A stretch of 64,000 nt of DNA from Papilionanthe hookeriana x Papilionanthe teres (GCA_022702705.1 CM040425.1:1860001-1924000); one strand, 5' to 3'; shown: positions 11,600 to 24,204, counted from the first letter of the stretch. Numbers and translations: made by a program. The notes: generated by a model from the letters alone, not told the origin.

Positions 11600-13080
11600 T
11601 CAGCCTTCCAAAGAAGAAAGATAAATGAGGAGGAGGCTTTGTAGAAACCAAGATGTTTTGAGAGTTGACAAGCGAGTCCTCGCTAACCGACTGGCTGGTC
11701 CGTTGCCCTCCCCGAGAATGAATGAGAAAGTAATATGCGGATTTTGTGTAATCACCTCGATTCTGTTCTTCCACGATAAGTGGTGCCAAGGTGGGGGAAC
11801 AATATCATTCATGTATTGCAAAACCATCCTAGAATCTCCCTCCACAATTAAGTAATTCCAGTTGTTGAGTCGAGCAAATGAGACTGCCCAGTAGATAGCA
11901 GACAGTTCAGCCTGCTAGGGGTCGACCACATGAGTAGGAGAATAGAAATAAGCAAATACATTTCCCATAATTATTCCCGAAGATCCCTCCAAACCCAGCA
12001 TCATTTCCAGAGAATGCTCCATCAATGTTGACTTTGATATATGGGGAACTAGGGGCTTGCCATGTAACTTTTAGAATCCCGAAATTTTTGAGTGGGTCTC
12101 GAGAGGAATCCTTAAAGATGTTGGGGAATTTCTGAATTCTGATAAGTTTAGATATGTATGAATGACAATTAGCCACTACAGTAGATACACTACATTGGAG
12201 TTCCTCAAACTTCACACCATTCCTATGCAGCCATACAAACCAGGCCACAATAAATGGAACCACCCCAAGTTTGATCTTCGCCATGATCGCCATACTGAAA
12301 AAGTCCAGCCAGCCTAAGTTCATAGTATTTAATTTCACCGAGTTAATAAGCATGGTCCAAACCCGTTGGGAGAATGAACAAGTGAAAAACAGGTGTTGAA
12401 TTGTTTCGCATTGTCTGGCCGCATAAAGAGCACTTAGATGGTCCTCTAAGTCCTTTTAGTTCGAGAATATCATCAGTGGGTAAGTGATGATGGAAGATCC
12501 TCCAGCTTCGGAAAAGACATGGATGGGGTGAGAAATTTATTCCAAATTGCAGTCCCCACCAAGTAGTGCTCCAGCTTGTTAATTTTCGGATAAAGTGTTT
12601 TAGTGAGGCTCGATGCTTCCCATTTTGCCATATAATCCTATCAGCCGAGATCTATCAAAAGGGATCTTTACCACTTGCTTTGCAGAATGGTCCTGAAGGA
12701 GTAGCTGGAGAGTTGAAGGATCCCATTGGTCATAGGACCAGCAATTAGCAACAGGAAAATCAGTCTTGATCAGGTTTGGCAGCCCACTCAGCATATCATC
12801 AGGACACCAATGATCCTGCCAAAAGGAGATCTCACCTTTTCCCAGTTCCCAAATGTACATAGACTCGACCGCATCCCTAATCTTCACCATTTGTTTCCGC
12901 ATTCCGGAGTCCCCGTATCCGACTCCGTATTGTAGCCGGGTGCTTCCTTTGCAGTACTTGCCATTCATATATTTAGCCCGGATGGATGTCCGTTGTCTAA
13001 ATTGAATCCAAAGCTTGCAGAGGTTTACCCGTTGTAGTTGTTTCAGCCCTTTAAAGTTCAAACCACCAAGCACCATAGGG
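11600..13080 (-). pseudogene. LINE-C ORF2 C-terminus: zf-RVT and RNase H
   Basis: 11907-12353 contains FIVAWFVWLHRN, then the RNase H start with YIKVNIDGAF (first Asp). The Glu block (AELSAIYWAV) lies at about 11880-11910 and VEGDSRMVL (third acidic block) at 11600-11845, in different frames. 12600-13076 is the region before zf-RVT (LGGLNFKGL, LCKLWIQFRQ, ELGKGEISFWQDHW). Two stops and one frame change are visible. Confidence 0.78.
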
Positions 13081-13085
13081 TTTAG

Positions 13086-14500
13086 CTAACTTTTGCCAAC
13101 TTGCCCAAGGTATTTGCTTCCTATTGCCAGCCCATAGGAATCTATTAAAAATTCTTTCAATTTGAATTTTGTGCTCTTCTTCATACAAAGTTGTCCGAAG
13201 TATGTAGGATGGGAAGGATGTCGAATACTATTCGTAATAGTAATTCTCCCACCATTAGATAAGAAGGAGTGAGCCCAACCGGTGAGATTGGTATGAATCT
13301 TGCCAATAATGTCATCAAAATGAACCTCGTTTGGATCTACCTTTGATAAGAGGGACTCCCAAGTATTTGAATGGGAGAGTAGCCTTAGAAAAGCCAAGTG
13401 GTCCGAGAGATCCAAGTGAGAGATTTCTGCCGGACAGCTGGTGAGGGAAGATTAACTCACACTTAGCATTATCGAACCGCAAGCCGAAGTTTGCCGGAAT
13501 AGTTGCACACAATTGATCATTCTTTTCACTCGCAGGTTTGTTAGCCCTAGAAAACAACATAATATCATCTCGCATACATGAGGTGAGAAATGAAAATGTT
13601 AGATTTATGGTGGTAATTGGCATATGGATAAGGGGAGACTCGGGCTTCCAACAATCTAGAGAAGTAGTCCATGCATAGGATGAAAACAAGTAGGAGAAAG
13701 TGGGTCTCCTTGTTTAAGACCCCCGGTGGCCTTAAATCCACCCCAACAGTTACCATTGATGAGAATGGAGTGATGATTCTGATGCAGCCATCTGCTGATA
13801 AGATTGCAGAAGTTCTGTGAGAACCCTCTGGCCTGGAGCACCTCCAAAACAAAATTCCAGTCAACAGTGTCATATGCTTTCTTTATATCTAACTTGTAGA
13901 TCAGATTGCCCCCCCTACATGGTTTATCCAGATCCAACAAAGAACTCTTGGGCTAGAAGAACATTATCGGATATCGATCTTCCTTTCACAAATGCAGATT
14001 GGTTAAGAGAAATGAGCTTATCCAAATGGGGTTGTACCCTACTCACCAATATTTTACTAATAATTTTGCTGATTGACATCGAAGTTAGGCCGATGGGTCT
14101 ATATTGATTCCAGTCCTTAGATGTAGCATTCTTTGGGATTAGAATCATTGTAGATGCATGAAAATACCGGGGTAGCTCAACTCCCCGGAAGTAGCTCCGA
14201 ATAGCTTTGGTGACCTCTTCCTTGCATATGTTCCATGTCTTCTTAAAAAGTCAAGCAGTGAACCCATCGAGTCCAACTCGCTTTATAACTATCAATTGTA
14301 TCGAGGGCCAACCAGATCTCTTCTTGTGTTGGAATACCATCCAGCTGGAGGGACTGGGTGTAATGATATTCTTTGCTGAACAGCTGTGGATCAATGTGAG
14401 GTCTGTTAGCAGGCTTGTGGGTAAGAAGGTTTTTATAGAACCTGACAGCATCCAAGGCAATTTCCTCTCCATCCCTGATGAGATTTCCATGGCCATTTAT
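13086..14500 (-). pseudogene. LINE-C ORF2 reverse transcriptase
   Basis: 13924-14148 shows VLIPKNA-like start, QYRPIGLTS and NQSAFVKGRSISDNVLLAQE. 13656-13940 shows YKLDIKKAYDTVDWNFV (first catalytic Asp), NGGRITITN follows at 13086-13415. The catalytic YADD is broken by one extra base at 13569-13574, where CTG appears as CTCG. A similar change at 14277-14282 breaks the LDGFT block. 14243-14500 is the linker to the endonuclease. Confidence 0.82.
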
Positions 14501-14559
14501 AATTGAATGAATTGCATTGCACTTCCTCCCGTAATTAATGAAAACATGATAGAACTCGG

Positions 14560-15601
14560 TGTTCCTATCACCCTCTTCGAATTTACTAATGGCTGATTTC
14601 CGTCTAAGAAGTTGGTCCCGCTGATCAATAAGAGTAAGGAGTTTCTCCCCGTGCAGCTACAAAATTGCCATAGCCATCATTCCCGAGAGCATCCGCTTCA
14701 AACGTAGCAACTTCCTTTTCCGTCTTGGCAATTTCTCGAAACACATTGCCAATGGTGTTCCAACTCCAAGACCTAAGCTTCCTACCCACTCGCAAGAGCA
14801 GCTGTTGGAGGTGAGTGAGGGGTTATTAGAGGTGTCGTGATCCAATATTCAGCCACCAAATCAAGGAAAGTGGGATGATTAGACCGAAGTCGAGATATCT
14901 GAATGGAGATGATTGGGATGTCTTTAGAGAAGCAGTGATGGTAATTAGGAGTGGTCTGTGGTCAGATCCAGCAAAGTTTAAATGAGAGATAATAGTATGG
15001 AGGAAGTTCTGGTGCCAGCTGTGGTTAGCAAGGAATCTGTCCAGTCTTTCCCAAATAGAGCCTCTTCTCCGGTAAACTTATTCCCTTGGAAACCCGTGTC
15101 GAATAACCCGACTTTTTGAATGTTGTCATTAAACTCAGTAAGTTTTGGGAGAAGAGGTGTTCTACCCCCAACTTTTTCAGACAGTAGAAGCAATGCAAAT
15201 GAAATCTCCTCCTATGATCCAATCGGAGAGCTCAATGGCAGCTAATTCCGTGAATTTCAGCCCACAACTCCCGTCTAGCAATCTTGGTGCATCCAAGCAT
15301 AAACAAAAGTGGCAACTAAATCAAAACCATTCAATTGGAGGTGGAGATGAACCAGTTGTGGGTGATCAATCTTCACCTTCCATTGAATTTCCTTCCTGCA
15401 AATGACCCAGATTTTGTTAGAGATATTACTAAAGAGTGTGCATCCAGGGAATCTGGATAACCATCTCTTATGGTTTTTCTGAACCATGGGTTCAAGCAAA
15501 ACAAGACACCAAAGTTGGTGTTTCTTATATAGATGAAGTAGCCTTTTGTAAGAGAGGGGGTGAGAAGCCCCTCTTATGTTCCAACAAAGGAAATTAAACA
15601 T
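14560..15601 (-). pseudogene. LINE-C ORF2 endonuclease
   Basis: Start ATG 15599-15601 (MFNFLCWNIRGASH), overlapping the ORF1 stop. The open part 15275-15601 keeps Asn (CWNIRG) and Glu (LLEPMVQ). The GGDF block near 15195-15220 reads GDFI instead of GDFN, and the SDH region near 14950 is in a broken frame. 14560-14850 holds the coiled linker with the KFEEGDRNTEFYHVF-type signature. Confidence 0.78.
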
Positions 15602-16887
15602 CAAGGTATTTTTGGGGGAGGGGGGGCAAAAGGTGGGATTGGGATCTTGTCCTACCCCTACCGGTGGTAGGGGGAGAACCTGGTGGATTGGGATTTTCAT
15701 TGTTCCGAGGAGGTTCTGGGGGTTAAACCGAGTAGTTCCGAGGTTAATTTACTTTTCTTTTTGGTCTTTTGTATCCGCTGTGCTCCTTCCATATTGTTCT
15801 CGCATAGTGTTGATCTTGTCTAGAGATGGAGCAGCCTCCTTTAGCCTCGTTGTCTTCCTCGGCTCCTTCCATCGAGCAAGCATCCCGGTGGGTGTGCCGT
15901 ATTCCATTAATGTTGTTATTGACATTCCGTGGAGTAGCCTCGAGTTCAGCCCCCGTGCTTAACATCTTCCCTGAATTCACCTCATTTTGTTGCAGATTTC
16001 CATTTTCTTTCGGATTGCCAAGCACTTTTTCGAGAAGGTAAGTCACTGTGGATCCTTACCCGGGTAGTCCCACTTTTAGTATGAGATGGTTTTTTTGAAA
16101 TTGGTTTCAACCTATAACATTTCTCCTTTAGATGACCAAACATTCTCGCAATGATGGCGGAAAATAGGTTTCGCTCAAGAATAACCTCCCGCCGAAGCCA
16201 TCTCCATCATCAGATGTTGTTATCCATATCTTGTCCAGTTCTGGGAGGGAAACATCTCTTTCTACCAACACTTTAGCAGCAGTTGGGTTACCCATCTCAA
16301 AGGTTGGGGAGTCCACCCTCAGAGGAGTTCCAATTGCTCTACTAATTTGGAAAATGGCATTAGTGTGATACAATTGTAGAGGTAGATTAGGTAAGGTGAA
16401 CCAAAGGGGCTTAACAGGGGGTTCCTTGGAGGGATCAAATCCCGGATACCATTTCATGAGTTTCATAAGTAGCTTTGGCAATCCGTAGTGTTTCCATGTC
16501 CGAAGCCTCGGCATAGTCTTCTTCACTCGGACAAGTCGAATTAGTAGATGCCTGCCATCCATAATTCCCGCCTCCACCGACCAACAAAGTGCAAATTTTC
16601 AAAAACTCGTCTTACAAGGTCCATCTTAGGGTGTCCAAACCGAAATCGGCCAATGATGGTAAATCTAATAAGCATCTCGCTAAAGAGTTCATCTCCCGAG
16701 AGGTAAAACGTACAGCAGTGCCTTCCTTCCTTAGAGCCAAGAGGTCGGATATAGGGACAATCCGACTTGCCAAGCAGCCAGCATCATGTAGCAGTTGGGG
16801 AAAGATTAAATGGTTATTATTTGACAAGCCTTTGCTGACAGCAGAGGCATAAGAGGGGGGAGCATTAATGGCGCTGGAACTAGCCAT
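15594..16887 (-). pseudogene. LINE-C ORF1, DUF4283-like with zinc knuckle
   Basis: Start ATG 16885-16887 (MASSSAINAPPSYASAV). 16128-16577 carries the DUF4283-like core (MKWYPGFDPSKEPP, LWFTLPNLPLQLY, VERDVSLP). The CCHC knuckle at about 16125-16165 is shifted out of frame by an extra base at 16145-16150, again CTCG for CTG. The C-terminal region is Pro-, Ser- and Asn-rich. The stop TAA overlaps the ORF2 start at 15594-15601. Confidence 0.8.
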
Positions 16888-17162
16888 TAAATGCCACACC
16901 CAGGAAACAGTCAAACAGAAACCAAAAGGTTACAAGTAACTTCAAAGCTAACAACACCAAACCTTCGCAGCAACTTTACCCCAAGTAAAGTTTCAATGGA
17001 ACAAGAAAAATTCAAAACAAGCAAGAACCCGGAAGAACCAAACCACCCCGAAAGAGGGCCACCAAGGAGTGCCACCCAACCACAACGTGAAGAAACCCAC
17101 CACCAAACTTACCTCCGACTTGAACCACCTCCAAGGAAGTCGCCGCCTGCGAATCATGCCGA

Positions 17163-17177
17163 AAACCCTAGCAGAGC
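17163..17177 (-). promoter_or_regulatory. LINE 5' terminal motif with telobox (LINE-C)
   Basis: GCTCTGCTAGGGTTT on the minus strand, about 21 bp from the (TA)n tract. Its identity here matters because LINE-C is otherwise diverged. Confidence 0.7.
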
Positions 17178-17193
17178 AAAACACTCCATATGT

Positions 17194-17198
<5 letters not shown>

Positions 17199-17251
<53 letters not shown>
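17199..17251. repeat. (TA)n tract between LINE-C 5' end and LINE-D 3' end
   Basis: 53 bp of pure TA directly joining the two elements. Confidence 0.97.
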
Positions 17252-17254
<3 letters not shown>

Positions 17255-17439
17255 AGCAAAATATAAAATGTATTAAAGGGACAAAAGTTTAGTTACATCC
17301 GATAAAAGGAAGTGAAAGCAAATCACCAAAAAGTAGTTGTTTTAGGTACTCGGAAGAGAAATTGAAACATTTGAAAGTTGCGCTTTTAAGCCATTTTTGC
17401 AAGCCGCTTGGTCGGTCGATTTCCCTCCCTATGCGGATG

Positions 17440-18300
17440 ACTCCGTAGATCGTTACTTCCTTCGTTAAGTCCTTCAAGGATCCGTGAAGGTATATAAGCA
17501 TCCATGGAACATCAAGTAATGCCATTCATTATATCGACTAGTCGAAGTGAATCGATTCCATCCGTATAAGAGAATGCCCAGCAGACCTTAGCGAGACTTT
17601 AGAGCCCAAATGGCAGCTAGCCATTTCAGATTGGAGAGGAGAATCGAGACAATAGAAGTTTGAAATCCCCACGTAGTTTACCTTGGTGGTTTCTACACAC
17701 ACCACCACAACCGGAGGAATAGGGGGAATAACTCCCATCTATATTAACTTTGACCCAAGAAGTGGAGGGAGGGATCCAATGAAATAATTTAATTTGGATC
17801 CTAGTTTTGTTCCTCAATTCATCCGTATTATAAGTCCCGTGTATGAAGGAGCAAGACAGCTAGCAATGATTTGGTTTATAGAACATAAAGAGTTCTCATA
17901 CTTATTTTTATTCCTCGCCATCCATACAAACCACCAAATGATCGAGTGGATACATCGAAAGCCCTGGGCCCGACCTAATCACCCAACAAGTTCTCCACGT
18001 ATATCCGAGCTCCCGAAGTGATGTGAAAGTTGAAAATGTTCCAAAGACTCTATTCCATACCTCCCTAACCACAGTGACATTGAAAAAATATGTGGTCATA
18101 TGATTCCTCCCGAGCACAAAGAAAGATGGCATCCGGAAACCGACCTAAGGCCCTTCAATTTCAGCATATCATCCGTAGGCAAGAATCTATGAAATAATCT
18201 CCACTCGAAGAATGACATGAGGGGGTCAAATATTTATTCCAAAGGTGACAACCCCAATTGTTTTGAGGCTAATGATGTATGGACTGGTAGATGTAGGAGT
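17440..18300 (-). pseudogene. LINE-D ORF2 C-terminus: zf-RVT and RNase H
   Basis: 17626-17817 includes VNIDGSYSPYSSGCGGVCRN with the first catalytic Asp. The remaining acidic blocks lie in the frame 17538-17738 and beyond. 17908-18132 carries the hinge and zf-RVT tail (MTTYFFNVTVVREVW, RTCWVI). The segment is clearly homologous to 57-800 of the window but frame-broken at least three times. Confidence 0.72.
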
Positions 18301-20060
18301 TAATAGATCGAGAGGGAGGTTTTCGAGAATTAGCCGATCGATTTCTCCCGTACTCTATTGATGGGGATCTCCTCGATCTTTTGAATAGATGGAATATCCA
18401 CAACCTCCTTCAATTTGTCTTCATCCCATTGATGATTAGTCCGTAAATCAGCGAACTCTAGAGTTATAATTCAAAGAAATGTTAGGGATGGGATACAGCC
18501 GATCATCCATAAGCCAGCTTGTCAAGCCGTAAATCGCGTAGCCATCTCTAATCTCCCACAATAGAAAAATTATTAGCTTCTGACCCCGATCTTCAAGAGA
18601 CTTTTCCATTGTTGAGAATCTCCAATTTTCACCTTTACAAAGCATCGTGATGGCCGGTTCTACGCATTTAGCTAATAAGAACCGAGCCCACAGTGGTATC
18701 TAGTTTCCCGAATTTCATCCACAGCTTTACAAAGGAAAATTTTTCTAATGTGTTGAAAGCTCTTAAACCCTGTGCCACTCGCATTTAATGGGTTTACAAA
18801 GCTTATTCCATGTGGCCCAATGTGCTTCGTTTGTGCCGCCCCTCCCACAAGAATTTGTTAAAGGTAGTTTCCAACAGCCTTTGTATGCTTTTCTTCATTC
18901 CGACCATCCGCATAGTAAACAAAGGGAAGGTGGTGAGGATACTTCGAGAAGAGTCACCCTTCCACCATTGGAAAGAAAGCCGTTGGTCCAACCGTTAATC
19001 CGAGCCGTAACCTCGTGAACCACTTCATCATAATGAGTTTGTTTCTTCCCGCCTTTGATTAATCGAACCCCCGTATATTTTAAAGGCTTATCGAAGTAGA
19101 AAAGCCAGTAGTATTCTTTATCCAATTTAGATTCCTTAAATATTTCCCACCATGAATCGACATTTGTGTTTGTTGAGTTCCGCACCCGAGACTTGCCGAA
19201 GATGTTTCAGAATATCCAAAGACTTCTTTATAGATTGTTTGCCACCATTAGTGAAGAGGATCACATCATCGCATAAGCAAGGTGACTTATGATAGGTTTA
19301 GAGCTGTGATGATAACATAGATATGGAAAATTTCGTGAGCCCGGTTAAGAAATCGAGAAAAGTAATCAAAAGCAAGTATAAAGATTGTTGGAGATAAGGG
19401 ATCCCCCCGCTTCGTGCCCTCGCCCGGTTTAAAGAACCCATAATTAGAGCCATTGAGTAGAATAGTGAAGGAAGTGTTATTTAACCATCTCTCGAATAAA
19501 CCGACAAAAAGCTCGAGCTAAAGCCTCTTGCTCGTAGCATGATATGGATGAAGTGCCAGCCTAATAGAATCATAAGCCTTCCTTAGGTCCAACTTAAATA
19601 TTACATTGTGTCCTCTCGCAAGGCTTGTCAATCTCCAGTGAGTAATTCTTGAGCAAGCATTACATTATCCATTATATTTCTATTCCGGATGAAAGCAGCA
19701 TTGGTTCTCACTCGACTAAAAGATGTAGAAATGGTTGTAGTCTTCTCACCATGATCTTACTAATAATCTTGTCGAGAGTATTAGTGATACTTATTGGCCT
19801 AAAATCATTCCAGTACTTCTCTTCTCATCTTTAGCAATCGTAGCAATACTTGTGGCAAAGAAATAGTTTGGTAAGTCGAACCACCGAAAAAGCTTGGACA
19901 GACCTTCACCACATCTTTACCAACAATTTCCTGAGCAACATGTAGAAAACAGGAGTAAACCCATCCGGACCTCGCAAACTTGTTCCCATCCATTGATTTC
20001 AAAGCATGAAGAATCTCAGCTTCATCGTGTAAATGAAGCAACTCGCAGATTTTGCACAAG
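18300..20060 (-). pseudogene. LINE-D ORF2 reverse transcriptase
   Basis: 18803-19185 spans LKYTGVRLIKGGKKQTHYDEVV and FLSNGGRV. The YADD codons near 19266-19275 have lost one base (TATGCGATGAT instead of TATGCAGATGAT), so the catalytic box is out of frame. 19805-20059 contains the start of the palm with LHALKSMDGNKFA. The next block (GPDGFT) is shifted by an extra base at 19971-19976. 18300-18800 is the region before zf-RVT. Confidence 0.78.
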
Positions 20061-20074
20061 TATTCACTCGGTCA

Positions 20075-21312
20075 TTAAACAAATCCCCCTAAAAACAAGC
20101 AGGTTCTATAGGGGTTGCAGCAAGGAGGTTCGAAAGTACCGAACAAGATTCTCCTTAATCGGATAGGATCTTCTAACCACATTCCATCCCGAGTTTTGAT
20201 TTTGGTTATGGCATTAATTTGTCTCCCGTATTTAATCACCGCATGGAAGTACTTGGAGTTCCTATCCCCATACAGCTGTTTGTTAATAGCAGCCTTCTGT
20301 GAAAGAAATTCTTCTTCAATAGTCAAAGCATTTAAATACTTATCTTGGGCATCCATGAGTTCATCAAGATTATCCAGCCTCCTAGCTCTGTTCAAGCCTC
20401 CGTAAATTGTACCTTATCGCCCTATTGCTTAGCTCTGCTCAAATACATTACCAAAGACAGACTTTGTTCCAACTTTTTAAATGACTTGATAGATGTTTCG
20501 TAATCTCCACAGCTCTAATTAGAGGGTTACCAACGTAAGATGAGGGGGATTTCCACCCAATCTTGATGACTTTCCAGAAGTTACGAGTGTTTAGCCCAAA
20601 CATTTTGAAATCTGAAAGAAGGATGTCCATTATGCCGAAAAAGTGATATCTTAATAACAATGGGAGAGTGATCGTAACATGTTCTATTTAAGTGGTGCAC
20701 TCTAGTGATCGGGAAGGTATTCATCCAACTATCGTTGACCGTAAATCTGTCTAGTCTCTCTAAAATTTTTCCTCTTTGCCAAGTGAATGGAGTACCAATA
20801 TAGCCTCAAGTCAAATAATCGAGCACTTTGGATTCGGAAGTGAATTGCAACATATTCTCGAAGGTTAGGGTTCTCCCACCAAATTTCTCACTAGGGTCAG
20901 CAATACCGTTAAAATCACCACAAACTAACCAATTTTCCCGGATAACACTCGCTAATATTAATAAGTTTATCCCAAAGCATAGATCTATCTAGGGAAGAAC
21001 AACCAAAGATAGATGAAAGTAGCCGTGACTCGTAGAAATGATCAATGTTGAAGTGCAGTGGAGGAACTGGAAGTCATCGCAAGAATCTGGAAAGTAATCT
21101 CTCGTCTAATGTAGAGCCGCATTTTATTATTACAGCTAGCATAGAAATTATAACCCTTATACTTTTTGTTGAATCCGAGAGTGTTGCTATTAACCATAGG
21201 TTCCAAGCAAGGCAATGATCCAAGGCCTATAAGTCCCGATAAGGTTTTTGATTCCGTTAAGGGTGTCGGACTTTTCACACCCCTAACATTCCAAAGACAA
21301 TAAGTTAATCAT
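20075..21312 (-). pseudogene. LINE-D ORF2 endonuclease and linker
   Basis: Start ATG 21310-21312 (MINLLSLECRG). The Cys-Trp-Asn of other copies is disturbed. LLEPMV is present (21042-21278) and GDFNGI lies near 20903-20920. The open frame 20075-20395 is the coiled linker with LYGDRNSKYFHAVIKYGRQINAI, the best copy of that signature in the window. The endonuclease itself is in at least four frames. Confidence 0.78.
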
Positions 21313-22715
21313 GGTGAGTAGCCTTACCAGCCCTAGTCAACCTAGGGGGAGGGGCCTTGGAAGTATCAGGATCCAGAGCATCAATGATATTAGTGGGAGA
21401 TAGGTATTTAAGTTCCATGACATCTTTCCTCTTTTTTCTACTTTTCTGAATTGTCCAGGCTCCTTCCATTTCTGAAGGCAAATGATCTAAAGAAGACTGC
21501 TCAGGAGCTTGTGGTACAGGATGCTCATTATACACTGTATTGTTGGCACCTGAAAAATCTGGAGGGATGATAGGAGGACACTGAATTTCAGTATCAGCCA
21601 AGAGATTCACCTGAGCATTTGATAAATAATCAATCCTGCTTTCAGTAGCCACAGCTTCTGACCCATCTAATCTATTTTCATCAGGGGGGTTCTTATCAGT
21701 AATATCTTCCACGTATGTAGGATTAGAAATAAAGTGAGTAGTATGATTGTTCCTCCCAAAGACTAGTTTCGTAAATTCCAAGACCTCGAGACTCACTATT
21801 ACTCCCGTCGCCAAAGGTGTGCGGAGGAATTGACCATCTTCGGCTTGTCGTTTACCGGTCGAAGGTCGATTAACCTCCGCGAGGGTTCTTTTGGGCTATC
21901 TTAAAAGGTCCGAGCTCCGGATGTACTCTATAGCACTCGCTCCACAAGATGCCCAAAAATATGGCAAGTGTTTGCAATATAAAGGTTGATATTCAAGGAC
22001 AATAGGTTGCCAATAGCCATTATTAGTCGTACCTGACCATACCCCATCAATATATGGTCGGGTTATATCCCTTTCCACCGTAAATCTGGCTTGAGATTCC
22101 GGATATGTTAGCGAAGGCATGTCCAACTTGAGTGGTTTCCCATAGCAGTCGCCTATGTCATATAAGATTTGGTGATGAATGTAAGGTAATTTTAAATTAG
22201 GGAGGTTAAACCAAACAGGAACAATAGGGGTTCCCGTGAAGGATCAAAATCCATGGTCCATTTCAACAGACCTTCATGGTTTTCCCATCCACCATGATGA
22301 ATTTCTTTGAAAAGACCCGTGCATAATCATCTTCTCTGAAAGTTGAAGCATAATGTGTCTACTATCAAACACTCCAATTTTCCATTGTCCAATTAGTTTT
22401 AGATCATCAATCACCTTTCTAACAATGTCAAGTTTGGGATGACCAAACTGGAACTTCCCCACCAAAGTAAACTTGTAAGGTTCAACTAATTTATCGATTT
22501 CATCCTTCGTAAAGATCAAAGCAAGCTTTCCAACTTTCTTTGTACACCTTCTAATGAATTCACATTCTGCTTTCCCTTCTATTGCATCATGATAAAGTTG
22601 CGGGAACACCAACTTATCTCCCGCAGTGACTCCTCCCTCATTTCTTACAAGTAACCTCGACATAAGTTCGTTTAACCCCACAAGAAGGATCTGCTTCAAC
22701 CCCCTCACGAGCCAT
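21305..22715 (-). pseudogene. LINE-D ORF1, DUF4283-like with zinc knuckle
   Basis: Start ATG 22713-22715 (MAREGVEADPSCGV). 22274-22708 covers the N-terminal half (VTAGDKLVFPQLYHDAIEGKAECEFIRR, FTLVGKFQFGHPKLD). 21896-22126 covers the second half. The CCHC knuckle near 21950-21980 is shifted by one extra T after the first CKH. 21305-21814 is a long open acidic and Ser-rich C-terminal region ending PRLTRAGK and HHD-stop. That intact tail shows what the damaged ORF1 ends of A and B derive from. Confidence 0.82.
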
Positions 22716-22873
22716 TACCAATGGAACAGTAACTTAAATGAACGGACCAGGAAAGAGCCAACAAACCAGAAACCAGGCAACCTTACCCCCTGACACAGCC
22801 AAGGAAGCCAAAAAGCACCACACCACCAACCTCAAAGCACTGCCACCAGCGGCAGTCATCCCCGCCGCCATTC

Positions 22874-22888
22874 AAACCCTAGCAGAGC
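22874..22888 (-). promoter_or_regulatory. LINE 5' terminal motif with telobox (LINE-D)
   Basis: GCTCTGCTAGGGTTT on the minus strand, about 20 bp from the (TA)n tract. Confidence 0.7.
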
Positions 22889-22906
22889 ACCGCTTCCCGC
22901 CTTCAT

Positions 22907-22908
<2 letters not shown>

Positions 22909-22969
<61 letters not shown>
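22909..22969. repeat. (TA)n tract at the junction of the LINE array and LTR-P
   Basis: 61 bp of TA. To its right LTR-P begins as TGCACATTTTTATGCC. The solo LTR of the same family (58988-60690) shows that this point is about 25-30 bp inside the LTR, just after an A/T-rich run, so this tract is the expanded target site. Confidence 0.95.
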
Positions 22970-22974
<5 letters not shown>

Positions 22975-23118
22975 TTTTTATGCCTATTTTTGATGATATT
23001 GCACTTTAATGGAAGGTATTTTTGTGTTTTTTTGCAGGTATGATTAAAATAAATAATTGTGATGAATGGAGCAAAAAAAGATCAAATTTGTAACAAAAAT
23101 TAAAAGGTGTGCAAATTT

Positions 23119-23165
23119 GGCCTCTGGCGCCTATGCACCAGCCATCTGGCACATAGGTGCCTTTG
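23119..23165 (+). promoter_or_regulatory. U3 G+C-rich block of LTR-P
   Basis: GGCGCCTATGCACCAG followed by a near-inverted CTGGCACATAGGTGCC lies in an otherwise A/T-rich LTR and can form a hairpin. A related GGCGCTTAGGCACCGG is found again in front of the accessory ORF at 56321-56360. Confidence 0.55.
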
Positions 23166-24199
23166 TTAAAGCGATAAATTTTACTTAATTTTAAGCAAAT
23201 TTGAAGGGGTTTTTGAAGCATCCTTTGCTTTAAACTTCATTAACTCCCCATTAGTGCCAAAATTCATTTAAAATTGGAACGATTAGATGCATTCTTGGTG
23301 GATACATTCAATTTTGACGTATATTGAAGAGACACCAAAGCACCTTTTGAATAATTATTAAAAATGAAGACATGAAGATCAGAAAGTGCACCACACCAAA
23401 GAGAAGAGTTTAGAAAAAAAAAATTGGTGGGAGGAGTTGGGGAAAAGCTTGATGTTGATTTCAGGGAAAGATGAAGAAGAAGAGCCTTCTTCTCAGAAAA
23501 TTTTCTTTACTCTTATACTTTACTTTATCATAGTTTGTATTATAATTTAGGAGAGTCAATCCTTAGAGTTGGGCACTAGCCTCTGTGGAGTCCTATAGTG
23601 AAAGCAAAATTTCAGAGGAACTTTCAGAGTCTTATGGAGAGGGTTTTCAGATAAGTGTTTATCTTTCTTTTTACATTTAGTTTTTAAGTAAAACTTGTTA
23701 TGTTTTCACTATGATTTCTACTTTTAAATCAAGTTGTGTTCGTGTTTTCTCCATGATTGCTGAGTAGTTTTCTTCATCTTTTTCCTGTTAAATGATGAAG
23801 TAATTAAATTATGGAAGGAAGTTGTGGGAAGTATATAAGTTTAATGTTGGAAGAGGTTGTGATGTTTTACTTCCTTGCACTTAGTTTACTTCTTGATTTG
23901 GCCAATTAAGATGTTAAAATTTTTTGGGATATTATTTAAGATCCAATGCGGTGTTATCTCAATCAATTATTTGAAAGAATCACATTTAGTTGTATGGATG
24001 AGAATTGAAGTTCATATAATAGAGTGCAAATAAATAGGGAGATATGTTTTAATGGGGAGTAAAATTAGAGGACTTTAGAGTGACGGACTAAAGGCCCCTA
24101 AATTAGTTTGAGGTGAAAATTTTTTTTATGAGATGTTAGCCTCCAGGTTGAGGGAATTGAGGGAACTCTAAAGTGAGAGATAGTATCTTCCTTGCTTAA

Positions 24200-24204
24200 C
24201 CCAT
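24200..24204. repeat. Target site duplication of LTR-M1, left copy (CCCAT)
   Basis: CCCAT stands here and again at 37039-37043, directly after the right LTR. Joining the flanks gives the uninterrupted LTR-P sequence seen in the solo LTR near 60205-60220. Confidence 0.85.

Larger units (their letters stand above)
17252..22908 (-). mobile_element. LINE-D, full-length L1-clade retrotransposon
   Basis: About 5.65 kb between two (TA)n tracts. The 3' end reads TTTTGCTAAAA and then (TA)n, and it shares the TACATCCGATA block with LINE-B. The 5' 15-mer is at 22874-22888. It is of the A/B subfamily but carries the highest load of single-base changes at CTG/CAG positions, so its frames are very fragmented. 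Confidence 0.9.
22970..24204 (+). repeat. LTR-P 5' LTR, first segment
   Basis: This stretch aligns along its whole length with 59019-60205 of the solo LTR, beginning at GCACTTTAATGGAAGGTATT-type sequence. It lacks the LTR's first 25-30 bases, which should lie left of the LINE array. It contains the family's G+C-rich block (23119-23165). It stops at 24204, where LTR-M1 inserted; the LTR resumes at 37039. It codes for nothing. Confidence 0.88.
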
